This document shows, in pieces, positions 19,882-30,599 of a stretch of 64,000 nucleotides of DNA; the stretch's first letter is position 1; each line of letters begins with the position of its first letter. The position numbers and the translations under genes were made by a program. The notes beneath the pieces are model-generated. The model was not told the origin of the DNA and made no database searches. It was given only the letters and a program-made list of their open reading frames with translations. The DNA comes from Setomelanomma holmii (Eukaryota > Ascomycota > Dothideomycetes > Pleosporales > Phaeosphaeriaceae): contig ML978196.1 of NCBI GenBank assembly GCA_010015745.1, positions 1 to 64,000 on the forward strand. The letters run 5' to 3'.

Positions 19882-21696
19882 TCAATAGTCGAAGTCCTCA
19901 AACACAACTTTCTTGCCGTTCAACCAAGACAAGACCTCCTTCCTAAGCGGTTTTCCTGCGCAAATATACCAGGTCTGTGCACTTATCTTGTCAAGATCAT
20001 CTCGACTCAATCGCCTCTTATGTAACTTTAGCCCTTGAGAGCTCAGTCGTGCAATATCGGCGTCATACCCCTCGGTTGTGGTGGCGCTACTTGTGAGGAA
20101 TACCTCGGATGCTCGGACGAGTTGGGGATGCTGCTTGAAAGCATCCACAACGAGGTCAATGTCAGCGCTCTTGATTGTCCACAGTAGCTTGAATTGAGAC
20201 CGTGATAGGTCGAGCGTCTTCAGGCAACCCAAGAGCGGAGTTATGCCAACACCACCAGCAACGAAGGGTGTTGCCATGTTGTCCTCTTGCAGTACTTTGA
20301 AGTCTCCACCGACACCGAGAATCGGGACTTCGATTCCAACGCGATCATTCTGTTGGAAGAGATAGTTGGTCACGGGGCCAACCTTCCTGATCGTGATGTC
20401 GAACTCCTTCTCCAGTCCGTGATCCGATGAAGGAGTAGATGATATGGTAAAGGTGCGCACAAAGTCGTCATTCAAGCTCAGAGGGTCTTCGTCCCGCATG
20501 TGTTCGTACCCGATGTCTAGATCGTGCTTAAAGTCCAATGCGATCCACTGACCAGCTGCGTATCTAATGCCAGCCTGCACAGAGAAAGTGAAGCGAGCTA
20601 TTGATGGTGTGATGAGTGACTTCTGCACAAGATGAGCTGTGAGAGCATCTGAAGTGGCCGAAACGCCGGATTTGATGTTACCTTCTGCGGTAAGTGGGCG
20701 CGCCCGCGGGTTGTAAGGACTTGGGTCTTTCTTGGTTCCGCGGAACGGTAGTCCTCTCTCCACGAATCGGGCCTCGTCGACAATAATCCTCACAGCAAGA
20801 TTGCTACCTGGCAGTATTGTAGCTGCGTCTGCGCCAACCAGAACCTCAGTTGTGCCGGTCATGTAAAGGACATCACCCGATGCGTAGTCTGGGAACGTGA
20901 TGCCAATTTTGGGATTAAGTAGGAGGTTGCCAAGAGACTGGTACAGACGATTCCCCGAATACTCCGGATATACAATCTGATTTGGAGCGCTGATGCGGAC
21001 GAAGCCTGGAGGTCCACCGCGGTGGTTCACGTCCATGTCTTTCCCTGCGCTAGTGGAGAGGAAGAACATATCCGCCTTACTGACCAGAGCTCGTCCCTTG
21101 TCTGGTAGTGTGGATGCAGTCGAGACTGAACTCGCTTGGACTAAAGCCGGGCTCAACTCGTATTGGTTAAGATACTTTGGGCAGTTACCCAAGCTCTGGT
21201 CAACTTTGGTGACTAACTGTACCTGATCTTGCTTCGTTGCAGCTCCCCCAACTTTAGTCCCTTCGAGCTCGACTTGTGCCTCTCGTACTGTTCCAGCCAC
21301 CATCCTTCCTGCAATCTTGACCCTCTTCCTTGTCATGAGCTCGATAGCCAAGCCGGCAAGCAGCTTTCCACCTTCTGGCTGTACCATTTCGCCGTCCTTG
21401 GCTTCGCCGACGAGAGCTGCCACCACTGGGTCATTTTGACCGTCGACAACCGTGCGTGTGCCGATGAAGCCGCCACCGAGTGGCTCAGAGAAACCTGGAG
21501 AGCCGCCCCATAGTGTTGTCCAAGGACGATCTTGAGAGTCTAGCGTTCCAAGTGCGAGCAATGAACCTCTTTGAAGCATGAACGACGCCTGAGGGGTGAG
21601 CATGGTCGATGTTGGATTGTCTTGAGGCGGAACCTTGAGGAGCGTGTGCATTCGTGATTCGCCATCATTCCAGGGCATTGCCATCGAAAACGCCAT
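19882..21696 (-). CDS. PNPOx-like / ferredoxin-reductase fusion flavoprotein
   Basis: A single exon of 604 aa. Residues ~10-330 resemble the split-barrel FMN-binding pyridoxamine-phosphate-oxidase-like fold (MLQRGSLLALGTLDSQDRPW; later DMDVNHRGGPPGFVRI and YPEYSGNRLYQSLGNLLLNP). Residues ~365-604 are a ferredoxin-NADP reductase-type module: FAD motif RTFTISSTPS, NAD(P) motif GGVGITPLLG and a C-terminal aromatic FEDFDY. No plant-type 2Fe-2S cysteine cluster is visible at the C-terminus. The expected activity is NAD(P)H-dependent flavin oxidoreduction with an unknown acceptor. Similar two-domain oxidoreductases are widespread in fungi and bacteria. A TATA element lies 75 bp upstream of the start. 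Confidence 0.9.
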   Translation of the reverse strand: MAFSMAMPWNDGESRMHTLLKVPPQDNPTSTMLTPQASFMLQRGSLLALGTLDSQDRPWTTLWGGSPGFSEPLGGGFIGTRTVVDGQNDPVVAALVGEAKDGEMVQPEGGKLLAGLAIELMTRKRVKIAGRMVAGTVREAQVELEGTKVGGAATKQDQVQLVTKVDQSLGNCPKYLNQYELSPALVQASSVSTASTLPDKGRALVSKADMFFLSTSAGKDMDVNHRGGPPGFVRISAPNQIVYPEYSGNRLYQSLGNLLLNPKIGITFPDYASGDVLYMTGTTEVLVGADAATILPGSNLAVRIIVDEARFVERGLPFRGTKKDPSPYNPRARPLTAEGNIKSGVSATSDALTAHLVQKSLITPSIARFTFSVQAGIRYAAGQWIALDFKHDLDIGYEHMRDEDPLSLNDDFVRTFTISSTPSSDHGLEKEFDITIRKVGPVTNYLFQQNDRVGIEVPILGVGGDFKVLQEDNMATPFVAGGVGITPLLGCLKTLDLSRSQFKLLWTIKSADIDLVVDAFKQHPQLVRASEVFLTSSATTTEGYDADIARLSSQGLKLHKRRLSRDDLDKISAQTWYICAGKPLRKEVLSWLNGKKVVFEDFDY

Positions 21697-21770
21697 GGTG
21701 GTGTATGTTGGATAGATGGACTGCGATGCTTGGCGTTGGTTGCTTCAACGGCTCCAGCTCTCGGTCTCTA

Positions 21771-21776
21771 CTTATA
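21771..21776 (-). promoter_or_regulatory. TATA box of the PNPOx-FNR gene
   Basis: TATAAG followed by TAGAGACC on the minus strand, 75 bp before the ATG at 21696. Its position and sequence suit a fungal core promoter. Confidence 0.5.
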
Positions 21777-22434
21777 CCAGTGCAAACATGATCCAAAGTC
21801 CACCTGCTGACTCTGGCAACGTGTGCTTGGCTTAACAATCTCTCGCGTCTTAGGTACCGTTCAGGACTTCGATACAGCTTTTGAGTACCATGCGCGGCCG
21901 AGTGGACAGCTTACGCCATGAACACTATGCTGACAGACTCCTATCGGCGCGGCACCGAAACACATCTCGGCGGCAGAATCGCGGGGAAGTCTGGTCGTAA
22001 GGAGCCATTTTGCCATTACGCAACGCCGTCCGCCTCGGCGAGACGTCGTCGGAATTCCGATTACTCAGCTGATAGTGCTTGGTATGCAAGGCGTGCCAGG
22101 ATCTTGCGTACCACTTTGGCTGTGAATTTAAACGTGTTTTGCAACGACCGCGATGCGAGCAGCATGCTAGAATGGTTCGCGTGGCATGATCACTGGAGTT
22201 GTCCTTGTAGGGCAAGGAAGGTGGGCATCGTGTTACCAAGTACGAACTGATCTCTTGGCGGGGTTCAGCTGAACCTCACTTGCATCGATGCCTCCTCACG
22301 ATCTCTCCATGCCTTCCCTCAGACCAACACTCGTGCTGTGATACAGCTCACGTTTGCGCGTATTTTTTTAGCCTGGATTTACCACACTCCTTTAAACACG
22401 TAAGGGCTGCCGAGCTCCCTTGGACCCGCACATC
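21777..22434. other. Intergenic between divergent genes
   Basis: Two opposing frames of 104-110 aa near 21918-22250 overlap and lack any recognisable family; I treat them as chance. The rest should contain promoters of the flavoprotein and of the four-helix membrane protein. Confidence 0.5.
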
Positions 22435-23226
22435 ATGGCATTTCGTAGAGATCGCGTGAAGCCCACGCATTACCCTAGACTGCCATTCCATGCCATTCGC
22501 ACTGTACAACTACTATCGTCGATAGTCGTGTCGAGTATCATGTTCTACTTCCTCCGGGAGCTGGCCAGAGACAACTTCAGGCTCCCTTGGACCTTCATAC
22601 TGGTAGAGTTTCCAGTTCCGCTATTGGCTCAGACTTCAAGCATGCTAATGCGGTAACAGCTCATGAGCGTGTCCATACTCACGATACTCGCACTCTCAGG
22701 CACGATCGTCCTTCACTGCTTCTACGGTCTCAATCCCATCCTAAATGTCGTCCTCAATTCGAGTCTCGCGCTGCTGTGGGCGGTTTCATTCAGCCTCTTG
22801 AGCTGGTGGTCATCTGGAACGCTCGCACATGTCTGCAGCAAGGATAATTGGGACAATGAAGTGGGCATATCTGTGTGCAGACTCTACAAGGCCCTATTCA
22901 GCTTTGGTCTGTTGGGCCTTGTTAGCACACTGGTGGCACTGATCCTGGACGTACGCGTCCAGCGTCAGGCGACGATACGAGGTCGCTTTCGGCAGCTGGG
23001 CATGACTCCAGTAAATGCGAAGAGCAATACGATGCATGGGCAAGGTGTAGAACATGGTGATGATGAGGCGAATCCAAACCCGGCAGCCCTGGGCAGGAAT
23101 AAAAATCAAAAGCGGGGCGGAGATGGATATGTGCTGCCAGAGGAGCAATATGTATATGGCGACGATACGACGTACCATGGCGCTGCTGGGCAGGTCGAAC
23201 GGAGGAGCATGGAGGAAAGAATGTAG
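22435..23226 (+). CDS. Four-helix membrane protein, MARVEL-like
   Basis: Exons 22435-22602 and 22660-23226 give 244 aa. The 57-nt intron runs from GTAGAG to GCTAATGCGGTAACAG and removes an in-frame TAA at 22654-22656 that would otherwise split the gene. Four hydrophobic segments are evident: VQLLSSIVVSSIMFYFL, PWTFILLMSVSILTILALSG, LALLWAVSFSLLSWW and LFSFGLLGLVSTLVALILDV. A hydrophilic C-terminal tail of about 75 aa follows. The layout and the FRLPWTFILLMSV block fit fungal MARVEL-domain proteins, which are thought to sit in vesicle or plasma membranes; a specific role cannot be given. Confidence 0.82.
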
Positions 23227-23399
23227 ATCATTTGAGATGAGATGCGATTCCAATAATAAACCCCTTCAAGCCACCGCCAATTTGAAGTTCATATCATTAG
23301 TAATGAATGTATTGTGTAGTGGTGTCTGATGTAGACTCACTACGCCCAAATACGCCGCCCAATGATGGCATCGTGCCGGGTATCATGAAACTAAGAAAC

Positions 23400-24481
23400 T
23401 CAGAAAACATCATCCATATTGACGTCTCTTATGCCTGAGGCCCCAGCGGCAGCCTGCCCTGTTGCTACATTGGCATCGAGCGATGGAATCTCTTCGGCCA
23501 CCTTTTCGTCCTCGATGAATACTCCGAAACCACCGAATGCGTCGCGCAATGCCAGATCGCAGTATTCACGTACGTTATATCCTCCCACCCTGAGTTCAGG
23601 TTTGTTCTTCTGTATGTTGAACCAGTCGACGCCGTAGTCTTCCTGCAAGTAATAATATTGCGGTGCAATGCTCCATCCACCGAATGCATCAAATGGGGCT
23701 TCTCTGGGTGGCGCGACGCGCTTTTTCAGGCCATGAAAGCTGAATCCTGTATCTTCACTCACCTCAGCGGCCGCCGTTTGTGGTGTATTTGCAAACGACG
23801 CTATCTTGCGTTGTGTGGCACCCTTCTTGAGGACGACGTGGTCGGTTGGGACGGATGGCTCGAACTCGCGCCGTGTGGCGTTGGGGAGGTCTGCTTTCTG
23901 ATGCTCCTCCCATCGCCGTAGGCGCGCTTCTGTTGCCTCGACATCGATCTTCAAAATCAGATTCCACGTTATCTCCTCCACTTGTTCAAGATAATCGTTG
24001 TAGTCCCTTAGCGTCTCGAAGTCGTCCTCTTGCTTGTTCATCCTGCACTTTGGTCAGCAGACGCACATGGAACGGTTCTTAGGATATAAACTTGCGCGCT
24101 TGCTACTCGTTTCCGTATGTCGACCTCCCTCTCCACCTTCAGGTCCTCAAACTTCTGCTTCCTGAACTTTCCCTTCCTGAGCGTCCTGGCGCACCCTGCA
24201 ATCGGGCATGGTGCAGGGCCGTGGCTGAATATGCGATCCACACAAGACTCGCACATCTTGTGGTAACACTCCGGGTTGATCTTGAACTGCATGTTGGGAT
24301 TGAGGTAACGCGACGACTTGCAGACGGGGCAGATGTCTGACGAGGAGTCAGCGGGCGAGTCTCGTTGGGTCGCAGGCTGCAAAGACAATTTGTAAAGAGA
24401 CTTGGAGAGAGGAGACGCACCGCCGTCTTCGGCGAGACGCTTCGTGGAAGCGCCATTCGCGCGGTTGAGTTGCTTCGACAT
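23400..24481 (-). CDS. tfb3: Tfb3 (MAT1), TFIIH/CAK assembly subunit
   Basis: Exons 24096-24481 and 23400-24042 give 342 aa. MAT1/Tfb3 holds the CDK-activating kinase on core TFIIH for transcription initiation and repair. The C3HC4 RING is clear: CPVCKSSRYLNPN, NPECYHKMCESCVDRIF, CPIAGC. The MAT1 helical region follows (VEREVDIRKRVAS, then EDDFETLRDYNDYLEQVEEI) and the protein ends in an acidic tail. The 53-nt intron appears to use a GC donor (GCAAGT) with a TGCTGACC branch and GTGCAG acceptor. The nearby GT donor choices break the frame or add residues. An in-frame 84-nt segment (24337-24420, GTGCGT...TCAG) just before the RING may be a further intron, which would shorten the protein to 314 aa. 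Confidence 0.93.
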
Positions 24482-24803
24482 GGTGGAGTGACGCGCAGTT
24501 GAGGACTGAGCTCAAGAGGAAGATAGAGCCGCGTTTGTCGATTATTAAGCAGGAAGAGTGAGCTATGGCAAGCTTTCGGTGAGTTCGCAATCAAGTCGCA
24601 TGCAACGCTAAAGCCATGATGAGATGTCAAGCACGACGAAGTATAGCGGCAGAGAGCTTTGAAAGCTTCGAAATGCGCATTGCTGACCTCATCCGTCAAA
24701 GCAAATGCTCGACATGGCTCCCTTGTCTTCCTAGCGCGTGCCAAGTCTGCCCCAAAATCTTCGCTTGTTTCTGCCAAGTCTAGTCCTTCCTTCCTCCACC
24801 ACC
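24482..24803. promoter_or_regulatory. Divergent promoter tfb3 / uri1
   Basis: A 322-bp interval between two divergent ATGs holds both promoters. It has a pyrimidine-rich run just before uri1 (CTAGTCCTTCCTTCCTCCACC) and no TATA box. Confidence 0.6.
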
Positions 24804-26639
24804 ATGGCAGCGTCAACGCAAAGCACTCTAGAGAGCATTGAGCGTCGTCGCGCGCAGCTGCAAGAGAGCATCGAAAAACTCCGCAAAGCCCTTACCCACT
24901 GGACCACATGTGAAGCCGAATATGAGACGCTCAAAGAGGAGATCCAGAGCGCGGGTGACCCTTCACCTGCGGAGGTCCGTGAAATAGCACGTAGCCTGGA
25001 CACCAACCTGCTTGACGCAAAGGAAATGGACGACTTGCTTGGAACAAGTCTTCGCACGAAACGCACAGCTAACCAAGTCGTTAATATGATCTCCAGACGC
25101 ATTGACTATGTCCGACAGAACAGCGGCACTATTGAGAAACAGCTTGACGCTGCCGAGAAGAAGCTAGCGGGCGTCGACGTCTTACTAGAGCCTGGATTGG
25201 AGAATGAAGAGGGGCTGCCCATGATGGATATCGAGGAAGAGTTAGACGAAGCAGGCAACGAGGTGGCCAGTTCCGTCAACCAGACGGGCAAAGCAGCAGC
25301 CGAACTTGTCGAAGTCCTCCGCAAGGCCGGCCTGCAGAAGGCGGATCTGGAGAAGCAAACAGAGGCGTCAGCAAAGCAAGACAGCGCTCCAACTATTGCC
25401 GATACAGACATACTGCTTGCCCCTTCATCGCAGAACGTCGACACCGCTGTTCCAGACCTATCAGAGCCGGCGCCGGTCACGTCAAAGACAGAAGACCATG
25501 AGGCCTCGCCCACTCAGAAGTCTGTTTCAGTCTCAATTGACAATGGATCACAAGAGTCCAGTAAGTCGTTCTTCAAGAAGCATGGGTACAATGACGATCT
25601 GGAATCTTTGAACTTCAAAAGCGGAACCAAAGTCATTGAGCTTGATGACGACGATACCGAACTTGCATCGTATCCCGTTATTCCTCAAGGAGAGTCGGAG
25701 GAAGACGTAGAGTTGCGCCGGCAAATGTTACAATACGGCCTTTCTGAAGTGGGTTCCGTCGTTGCCGAGCTTGATCTCGACAACCCCACCGTGGAATACT
25801 CCGATGATGATGACGACTACGATGATGAAACAGATGACGAATATGAAGACGAGTATGGTCGCAGTCTTAAACCTGCGATCACGGAAGATTACCGCAAACA
25901 AATGCTGGAATTGGAGAAGAAGCTCAAAGCTCGCATGCTAGAAAACGTGGGTCCACAAAGCGAGACAGAGTCGCTTGCTGAGCACGCCAGTGATATTCGC
26001 ACATTGCGCGTCCACAAAGACGAGCAATTCGATCAGTCACTAGGCACGTCGTCTACAGAGAAAAGCACTCGGGAGTCTCAAACCAAAAGCCAGCCCAAGA
26101 GGGGTGTCCGTTTTGCGGATGACCTCGACATATCCGAGGTACCTCCCTCTCCTCGAGCACAATCAATAGCGGAACCTCGACTCCAGAAACAGACTCCGCC
26201 AACCATTTCCGAGACAATAGTGGAGCGCCCAGCATCTGAACCAAATGCGTTGACCGGACTCAACAAGCCTGTGAGGGCATCCAGATTCAAGCGTGACAGA
26301 GCCGTCCAGAACTCGCAAGCACAAGTTCTACCGACTCCTGAGATACCACAGCCAGCACCCGTGCCAACGGGGCCAACAGGACGTACTCTAGCAAACACTG
26401 TTGTTGAGCATGACCCTTCAACTATCGAGCCGAATGCCCCGGATGAGTTCGATCCCGTTATTCTGGACCGTGAGATTCGCACCGAATACAACAAAGCGCG
26501 CAACCGATTCATACAGCAGAAAGGTGGCTTCAAGCCAGCTGAAGAAGACGAGGAGAGCCCGATTGTGGAGGAAAAGAACGGGACGATCAAGAAAGTAAGT
26601 AGGTTCATGTCGGCGCGGCTGAAGGCCAACGGTATGTAA
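24804..26639 (+). CDS. uri1: Uri1/Bud27-like unconventional prefoldin
   Basis: A single exon of 611 aa starting at ATG 24804 (CACCACCATGG); the open frame extends upstream but only to a GTG. The N-terminal ~120 aa are an alpha-type prefoldin coiled coil: TLESIERRRAQLQESIEKLR, then an insertion, then TKRTANQVVNMISRRIDYV. URI/Bud27 binds the RNA polymerase subunit Rpb5 and helps assemble the three nuclear polymerases. The middle is acidic (DDDDYDDETDDEYEDEYG), followed by short motifs RGVRFADDLD and VRASRFKRDR that fit the DUF3835 region of fungal Bud27 proteins. The C-terminus contains EIRTEYNKARNRFIQQKGGF. The identification rests on architecture and these motifs. Confidence 0.85.
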   Translation: MAASTQSTLESIERRRAQLQESIEKLRKALTHWTTCEAEYETLKEEIQSAGDPSPAEVREIARSLDTNLLDAKEMDDLLGTSLRTKRTANQVVNMISRRIDYVRQNSGTIEKQLDAAEKKLAGVDVLLEPGLENEEGLPMMDIEEELDEAGNEVASSVNQTGKAAAELVEVLRKAGLQKADLEKQTEASAKQDSAPTIADTDILLAPSSQNVDTAVPDLSEPAPVTSKTEDHEASPTQKSVSVSIDNGSQESSKSFFKKHGYNDDLESLNFKSGTKVIELDDDDTELASYPVIPQGESEEDVELRRQMLQYGLSEVGSVVAELDLDNPTVEYSDDDDDYDDETDDEYEDEYGRSLKPAITEDYRKQMLELEKKLKARMLENVGPQSETESLAEHASDIRTLRVHKDEQFDQSLGTSSTEKSTRESQTKSQPKRGVRFADDLDISEVPPSPRAQSIAEPRLQKQTPPTISETIVERPASEPNALTGLNKPVRASRFKRDRAVQNSQAQVLPTPEIPQPAPVPTGPTGRTLANTVVEHDPSTIEPNAPDEFDPVILDREIRTEYNKARNRFIQQKGGFKPAEEDEESPIVEEKNGTIKKVSRFMSARLKANGM

Positions 26640-27066
26640 GATTTCATGTCGAATTGTACCCGCCGCATAGAGACTTGTTTCCTTTTCCGCCTGAAACGTG
26701 CGTGATGCAGTAGAGAGCGGAACTCATGCCCTGACACATACTACTCTCATGTATGAAGCGTCAATTTATAACAGTTCCGAGATGAAACTCCAACAGAGCA
26801 CTCTGACGAAGCGGGTTCTTTGGCGAGACATGCCCGTATTTCGATGGTTTACCCTCTGTACAACCCTTATTAGGAATATCAACATTCTTTTTTTACGAAT
26901 CAGATATAAGTGATGCCCACGTGCTTTCCAATATATGACTCCCACATCTGCGTGCATATTCACGTGTGAGGACAGGAAGTTTGGCAGAAAGTGTGTGGTG
27001 GGGGCGGGGTTACGTCAGGGCGAGGCGGATTTTGAGAAGTTTAGCTCCGTCGACAGCAGCAATGTC
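26640..27066. promoter_or_regulatory. Upstream region of the ctr86 gene
   Basis: A 427-bp intergenic stretch between co-directional genes. It contains CACGTG (26918-26923), TGACTC (26936-26941) and a second CACGTG near 26961-26966, within 150 bp of the start. These are plausible bHLH and bZIP sites; function is inferred only from the sequence of the motifs. Confidence 0.35.
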
Positions 27067-30000
27067 ATGTCCACCAACACCTTGGAGACACGCTCGAGGT
27101 CGGCATCTCCACCCTCACTTCCCGTACGATCCATCCCGATCTCCCAAGACGCGCCGCCCGATACCTCGCGGCAACTGGCCTTCGCCAACGTCGCGCTCGC
27201 GCAGTACTTCGAGGTCAACGAAAAGCTGGCCGCGAACAACCTCTACCGCATACTCGGCTCGCCTGCACCTATTCGCGTATGGGTGTACCGCTCGCTGCTC
27301 GCCGAAAACCGACAGTGGCACGAATGGGACCGCCCCCCGGCGTTTGCAGACATGGACCGGGAGAGCAGGGACGACGGAGCTGAAGGCAGCGGCGACGGCA
27401 CCGAGAGCCTGCGGGCCTCTGAGCGCTCAGAGAGTGTCAATGGCACGCACGCGAAGCCATACATCACGCGCCTACGTCTCGCCCTTGCGCCATACTGCGT
27501 ACACTTCAACAACCCAGGCTACATCCGCGACGACACGCTGCGTATGCTTGAGCGCGATGTCGTGAAAAAGACGCTCGAGGAGTCGCGCAAGAGCCTAGAG
27601 CTGCGCGAAGAACTGGGCCTCTCGTGGGAGTTCTGGGACGCCCTCGCCGAGGTCCTCAAGGTCGCCATACCTTCGCTCGAGCGCCGCTGCTTTGCTGCGC
27701 CAGACCCCGCCGCACCGGAATACGAGGGCCTGTCGGGGCCGCTGATTGCGAGCTACTCGCCTAGCCTGCTGCGCGACCTGGAGAGGCTGAACCAGCTTGT
27801 GTGCATAGCGCGGAACGTGCTCGTCCATGGCGAGAAGGTGCAGAATCTGAGCGCCGAGAGGCTGTTCGACAAAGACATATTTGCCCTGGTTAACGTCTGT
27901 GTACGTGTCACCGCAAGAGGCTACGATGGCGAAGCAGGCACTCAAGACGAGGACAAGTGGCAGGGCGTCATCAACGCTTACAAGAAGCTGCTCATCACAT
28001 GCCTCCAATTCCTGAACAACCTCATTGCGAGGAATGAACAGAGGAAACTCATGCTGTGGATCGAGCTGTTTGACAGCCATCTCGACAATGAGCTTCCCAA
28101 CTTTGCCGACATGAAGTACAAGCTAGATGAGTTCAATCAGCAGGAGCAGCCCTGGCAGCCAGGAGAAGGCCCTCATCCTGAAGAGCGGCCGTCGCGAAGC
28201 CTTGATACGTTCAAGATCCCACAACAGCCTGCATCATCTCCGTTCCTGCTCTACATTGGCGAAACTGGGAACGATGTCAAGAAGTCACTCCAGCAGCACG
28301 GTGTGAAAGCTGGTGCCAACGAAATTGCTGCAGAATGCAGGCGGAGATGGCAGACGATGAGTGAAGAGGAGAAGAACGTGAGTGCCGCTGGTGGGCTTCT
28401 CGAGCTAAGCTAATCAGTATAGAAATGGAACATGCTATATGCCGATGTCGTTGCTAGATATCGTGATCAAATCACCCAGTCTAGCACGTACAAGAAGGTT
28501 GTGGATCAGCACGCCAAGAACGAGGAGAGCGTGCAAGCCCTTGCAAAGAGCATAAACCAGCTGCAAGTCGAGGTGGACCGAATGCGCTCGTCCATCGCTG
28601 TGCAACCAGAAGGAGCATCAACCAGTCAAGATGCCTCTCCAGAACTGGAAGCCAAGCAACCCACAAGACCAGCGACAGATGACTCCTTACTGGACCCCAG
28701 CATCAGGCGGTCTTCCCCGGCAGGTGAGATCGATTTCCGTGTCACCTATCCGCCATCCTTTGGCGCCGAAATTCTACAGAATGGCAAAGAGGATCTCTTG
28801 AAGCGTCTTGAGCCAGACCCAGACCGTCCGTCAGGGCTAATCAGTGATGTAGCCTCTCCCACTTCCCCTCCTCCTGAGGACGACGATGACAATGATGACG
28901 ACTACGACGACATTCCGGGAGATGAGGGACGGGGTCTGCTCACTGACGTGCCTCTCATTCTTGGACCTACTGAGATCGAGGTCCTACCGATGATCATCAT
29001 GGCCGGCATCGTCGAACCACAAGAAGGGCAGCCAGGCTATCACTCTGACCTGACAGTGTTTAGCAGTGTACGGAGTATGCATGGTGTACGCTGTCATTTG
29101 CTTCTGGCACAGGACAACGGGAGGAATCTCCTGCGCGAACTGCTGATCTTCGTCGCGGCCTGGGATCTGAGGGAGGAAGAGCTATACTTCAAGTTCATGG
29201 TTAAGATCATGGAGGCAATACTGGCGAATCAGCTATTACCGTTCGCCTACCACGCTTTCAGAGAATCAGAGTGAGTCGGGTTTGCATCTCGCTGAATGAT
29301 GACTAACGAGGAGACAGGTCCAAAGACATCATCTCGCCAGCGCAAGCGGTCATCATGAAACTGCTAACGAATATCTTCCGCGCCCGGCAGGCCCGTGCAC
29401 AGCCTAATAAAGGTTTGCATAGGCCGCAGTATCCTCAAGTTGACCAGGGAGATGTGCACATGGTGAACTTCTTATTGACCGAATTCCGGCGCCATATTAT
29501 ACCACAAACGTGTGCCCTCATTTTCCTTCAAGGCCAGATACGTGCTGGACATGCACACGCCGAAGATTTCCCCCTAAATCTATGGGACATGGAACGTATG
29601 TACGAGGGCGTATACCAGTACCTGGAGTTCTTTGCCATTCTGACAGAGCATGAAACCTGGAAGAGGATGTTGAGCAACTGGGAAATCGCTACGGAGCTGG
29701 TCACTCTGTTGAAGGAGCTGGATGCTGCAATACCCAAAGGCAATCTGTCTGTTCCGCCATTGCGAAATGTAAACCCTGCTCAGCAGCCACCGTCTCAGCA
29801 GACACCTGTCGAAGTAGAAAACCCTTATATGCACGAACAGCAACCGCCGCACCCACAACCCGTTGCGGTAGAGCGGCCCTATGACACTACGGCTCCAGCG
29901 ACAGAGCCATACATTCCACCACCTGCATCGCCATCGCCGCGGCCCTACATGGACGAAGCTGCGGATGAGCCGTCCGACTTTGAATGGCGGAATTTGAAAA

Positions 30001-30599
30001 AGCTTGCTGTACTAGTCTTGAGTTCATTAGTATGGAAGAACAAACATGTGCAGGACCAGATCCGACCGCTAGGTGGCATCGAGGCGGTGCTCAACTGCTG
30101 TTCGTACGACGAACATAATCCCTATATTCGAGAACACGCCATCATGTGTCTTCGCTTCCTCATGGAAAACAACAAGGATAATCAAGAACGTATTCGCGCA
30201 CTGGAACGTTACACGCAAGAGAAGTCAAAGGGTTCCCCAGCGGCGGATCCTACCGTAGCTCCTAGCCAAGTCAAAGCACCGGTCAATGTTCGTGTGCCAG
30301 ATGAGGTTCTGGACCAGCAAAGCTACGAGACTTACATGGACCCCAAAGGCCAAGTGATGCTGCGAAGGCGCCAAGCACAACCGCAGCCTTTGCCTTCACG
30401 AGACGTCAACAAAGGCAAGGGCAAGATCGACATTGGTGTACGAGACCCTAAAGCTCTAGAGGATCTTGTGCAACAGGTTATGCGAGATCTACCGCGGATG
30501 CAGGGACAGCGAGGTGGAGAAGAGCGAGCGGTCGAGACGGAAGAGGCACTCAAGAAGCTTGACAGAGGCTTCGACGGCAGCGGGAGTTCGAAAGGATGA
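27067..30599 (+). CDS. Ctr86 / ataxin-10 family protein with internal HMG-box-like segment
   Basis: Exons 27067-28377, 28423-29270 and 29318-30599 give 1146 aa; introns are 45 and 47 nt. The N-terminal part contains helical-repeat sequence (LERLNQLVCIARNVLVHGEK). After a linker, residues ~380-455 read SPFLLYIGETG..., NEIAAECRRRWQTMSEEEKN, then, across the first splice, KWNMLYADVVARYRDQI; this has the spacing of an HMG box. Next come GPTEIEVLPMIIMAGI, GRNLLRELLIFVAAWDLREE and IIPQTCALIFLQGQIRAG. The C-terminal ataxin-10 domain (about 940-1020) includes LKKLAVLVLSSLVWKNK and YIREHAIMCLRFLMENN. Yeast Ctr86 is of unknown function; animal ataxin-10 acts in cytokinesis and neuron survival. The phase-0 first intron falls inside the HMG-like segment. 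Confidence 0.85.

Noticed and set aside
22420..23226. Two adjacent same-frame ORFs split by a TAA, as if a broken membrane-protein gene
   Set aside because: A normal 57-nt intron (22603-22659, GTAGAG...GCTAAT...ACAG) removes the stop and restores a continuous four-helix protein.
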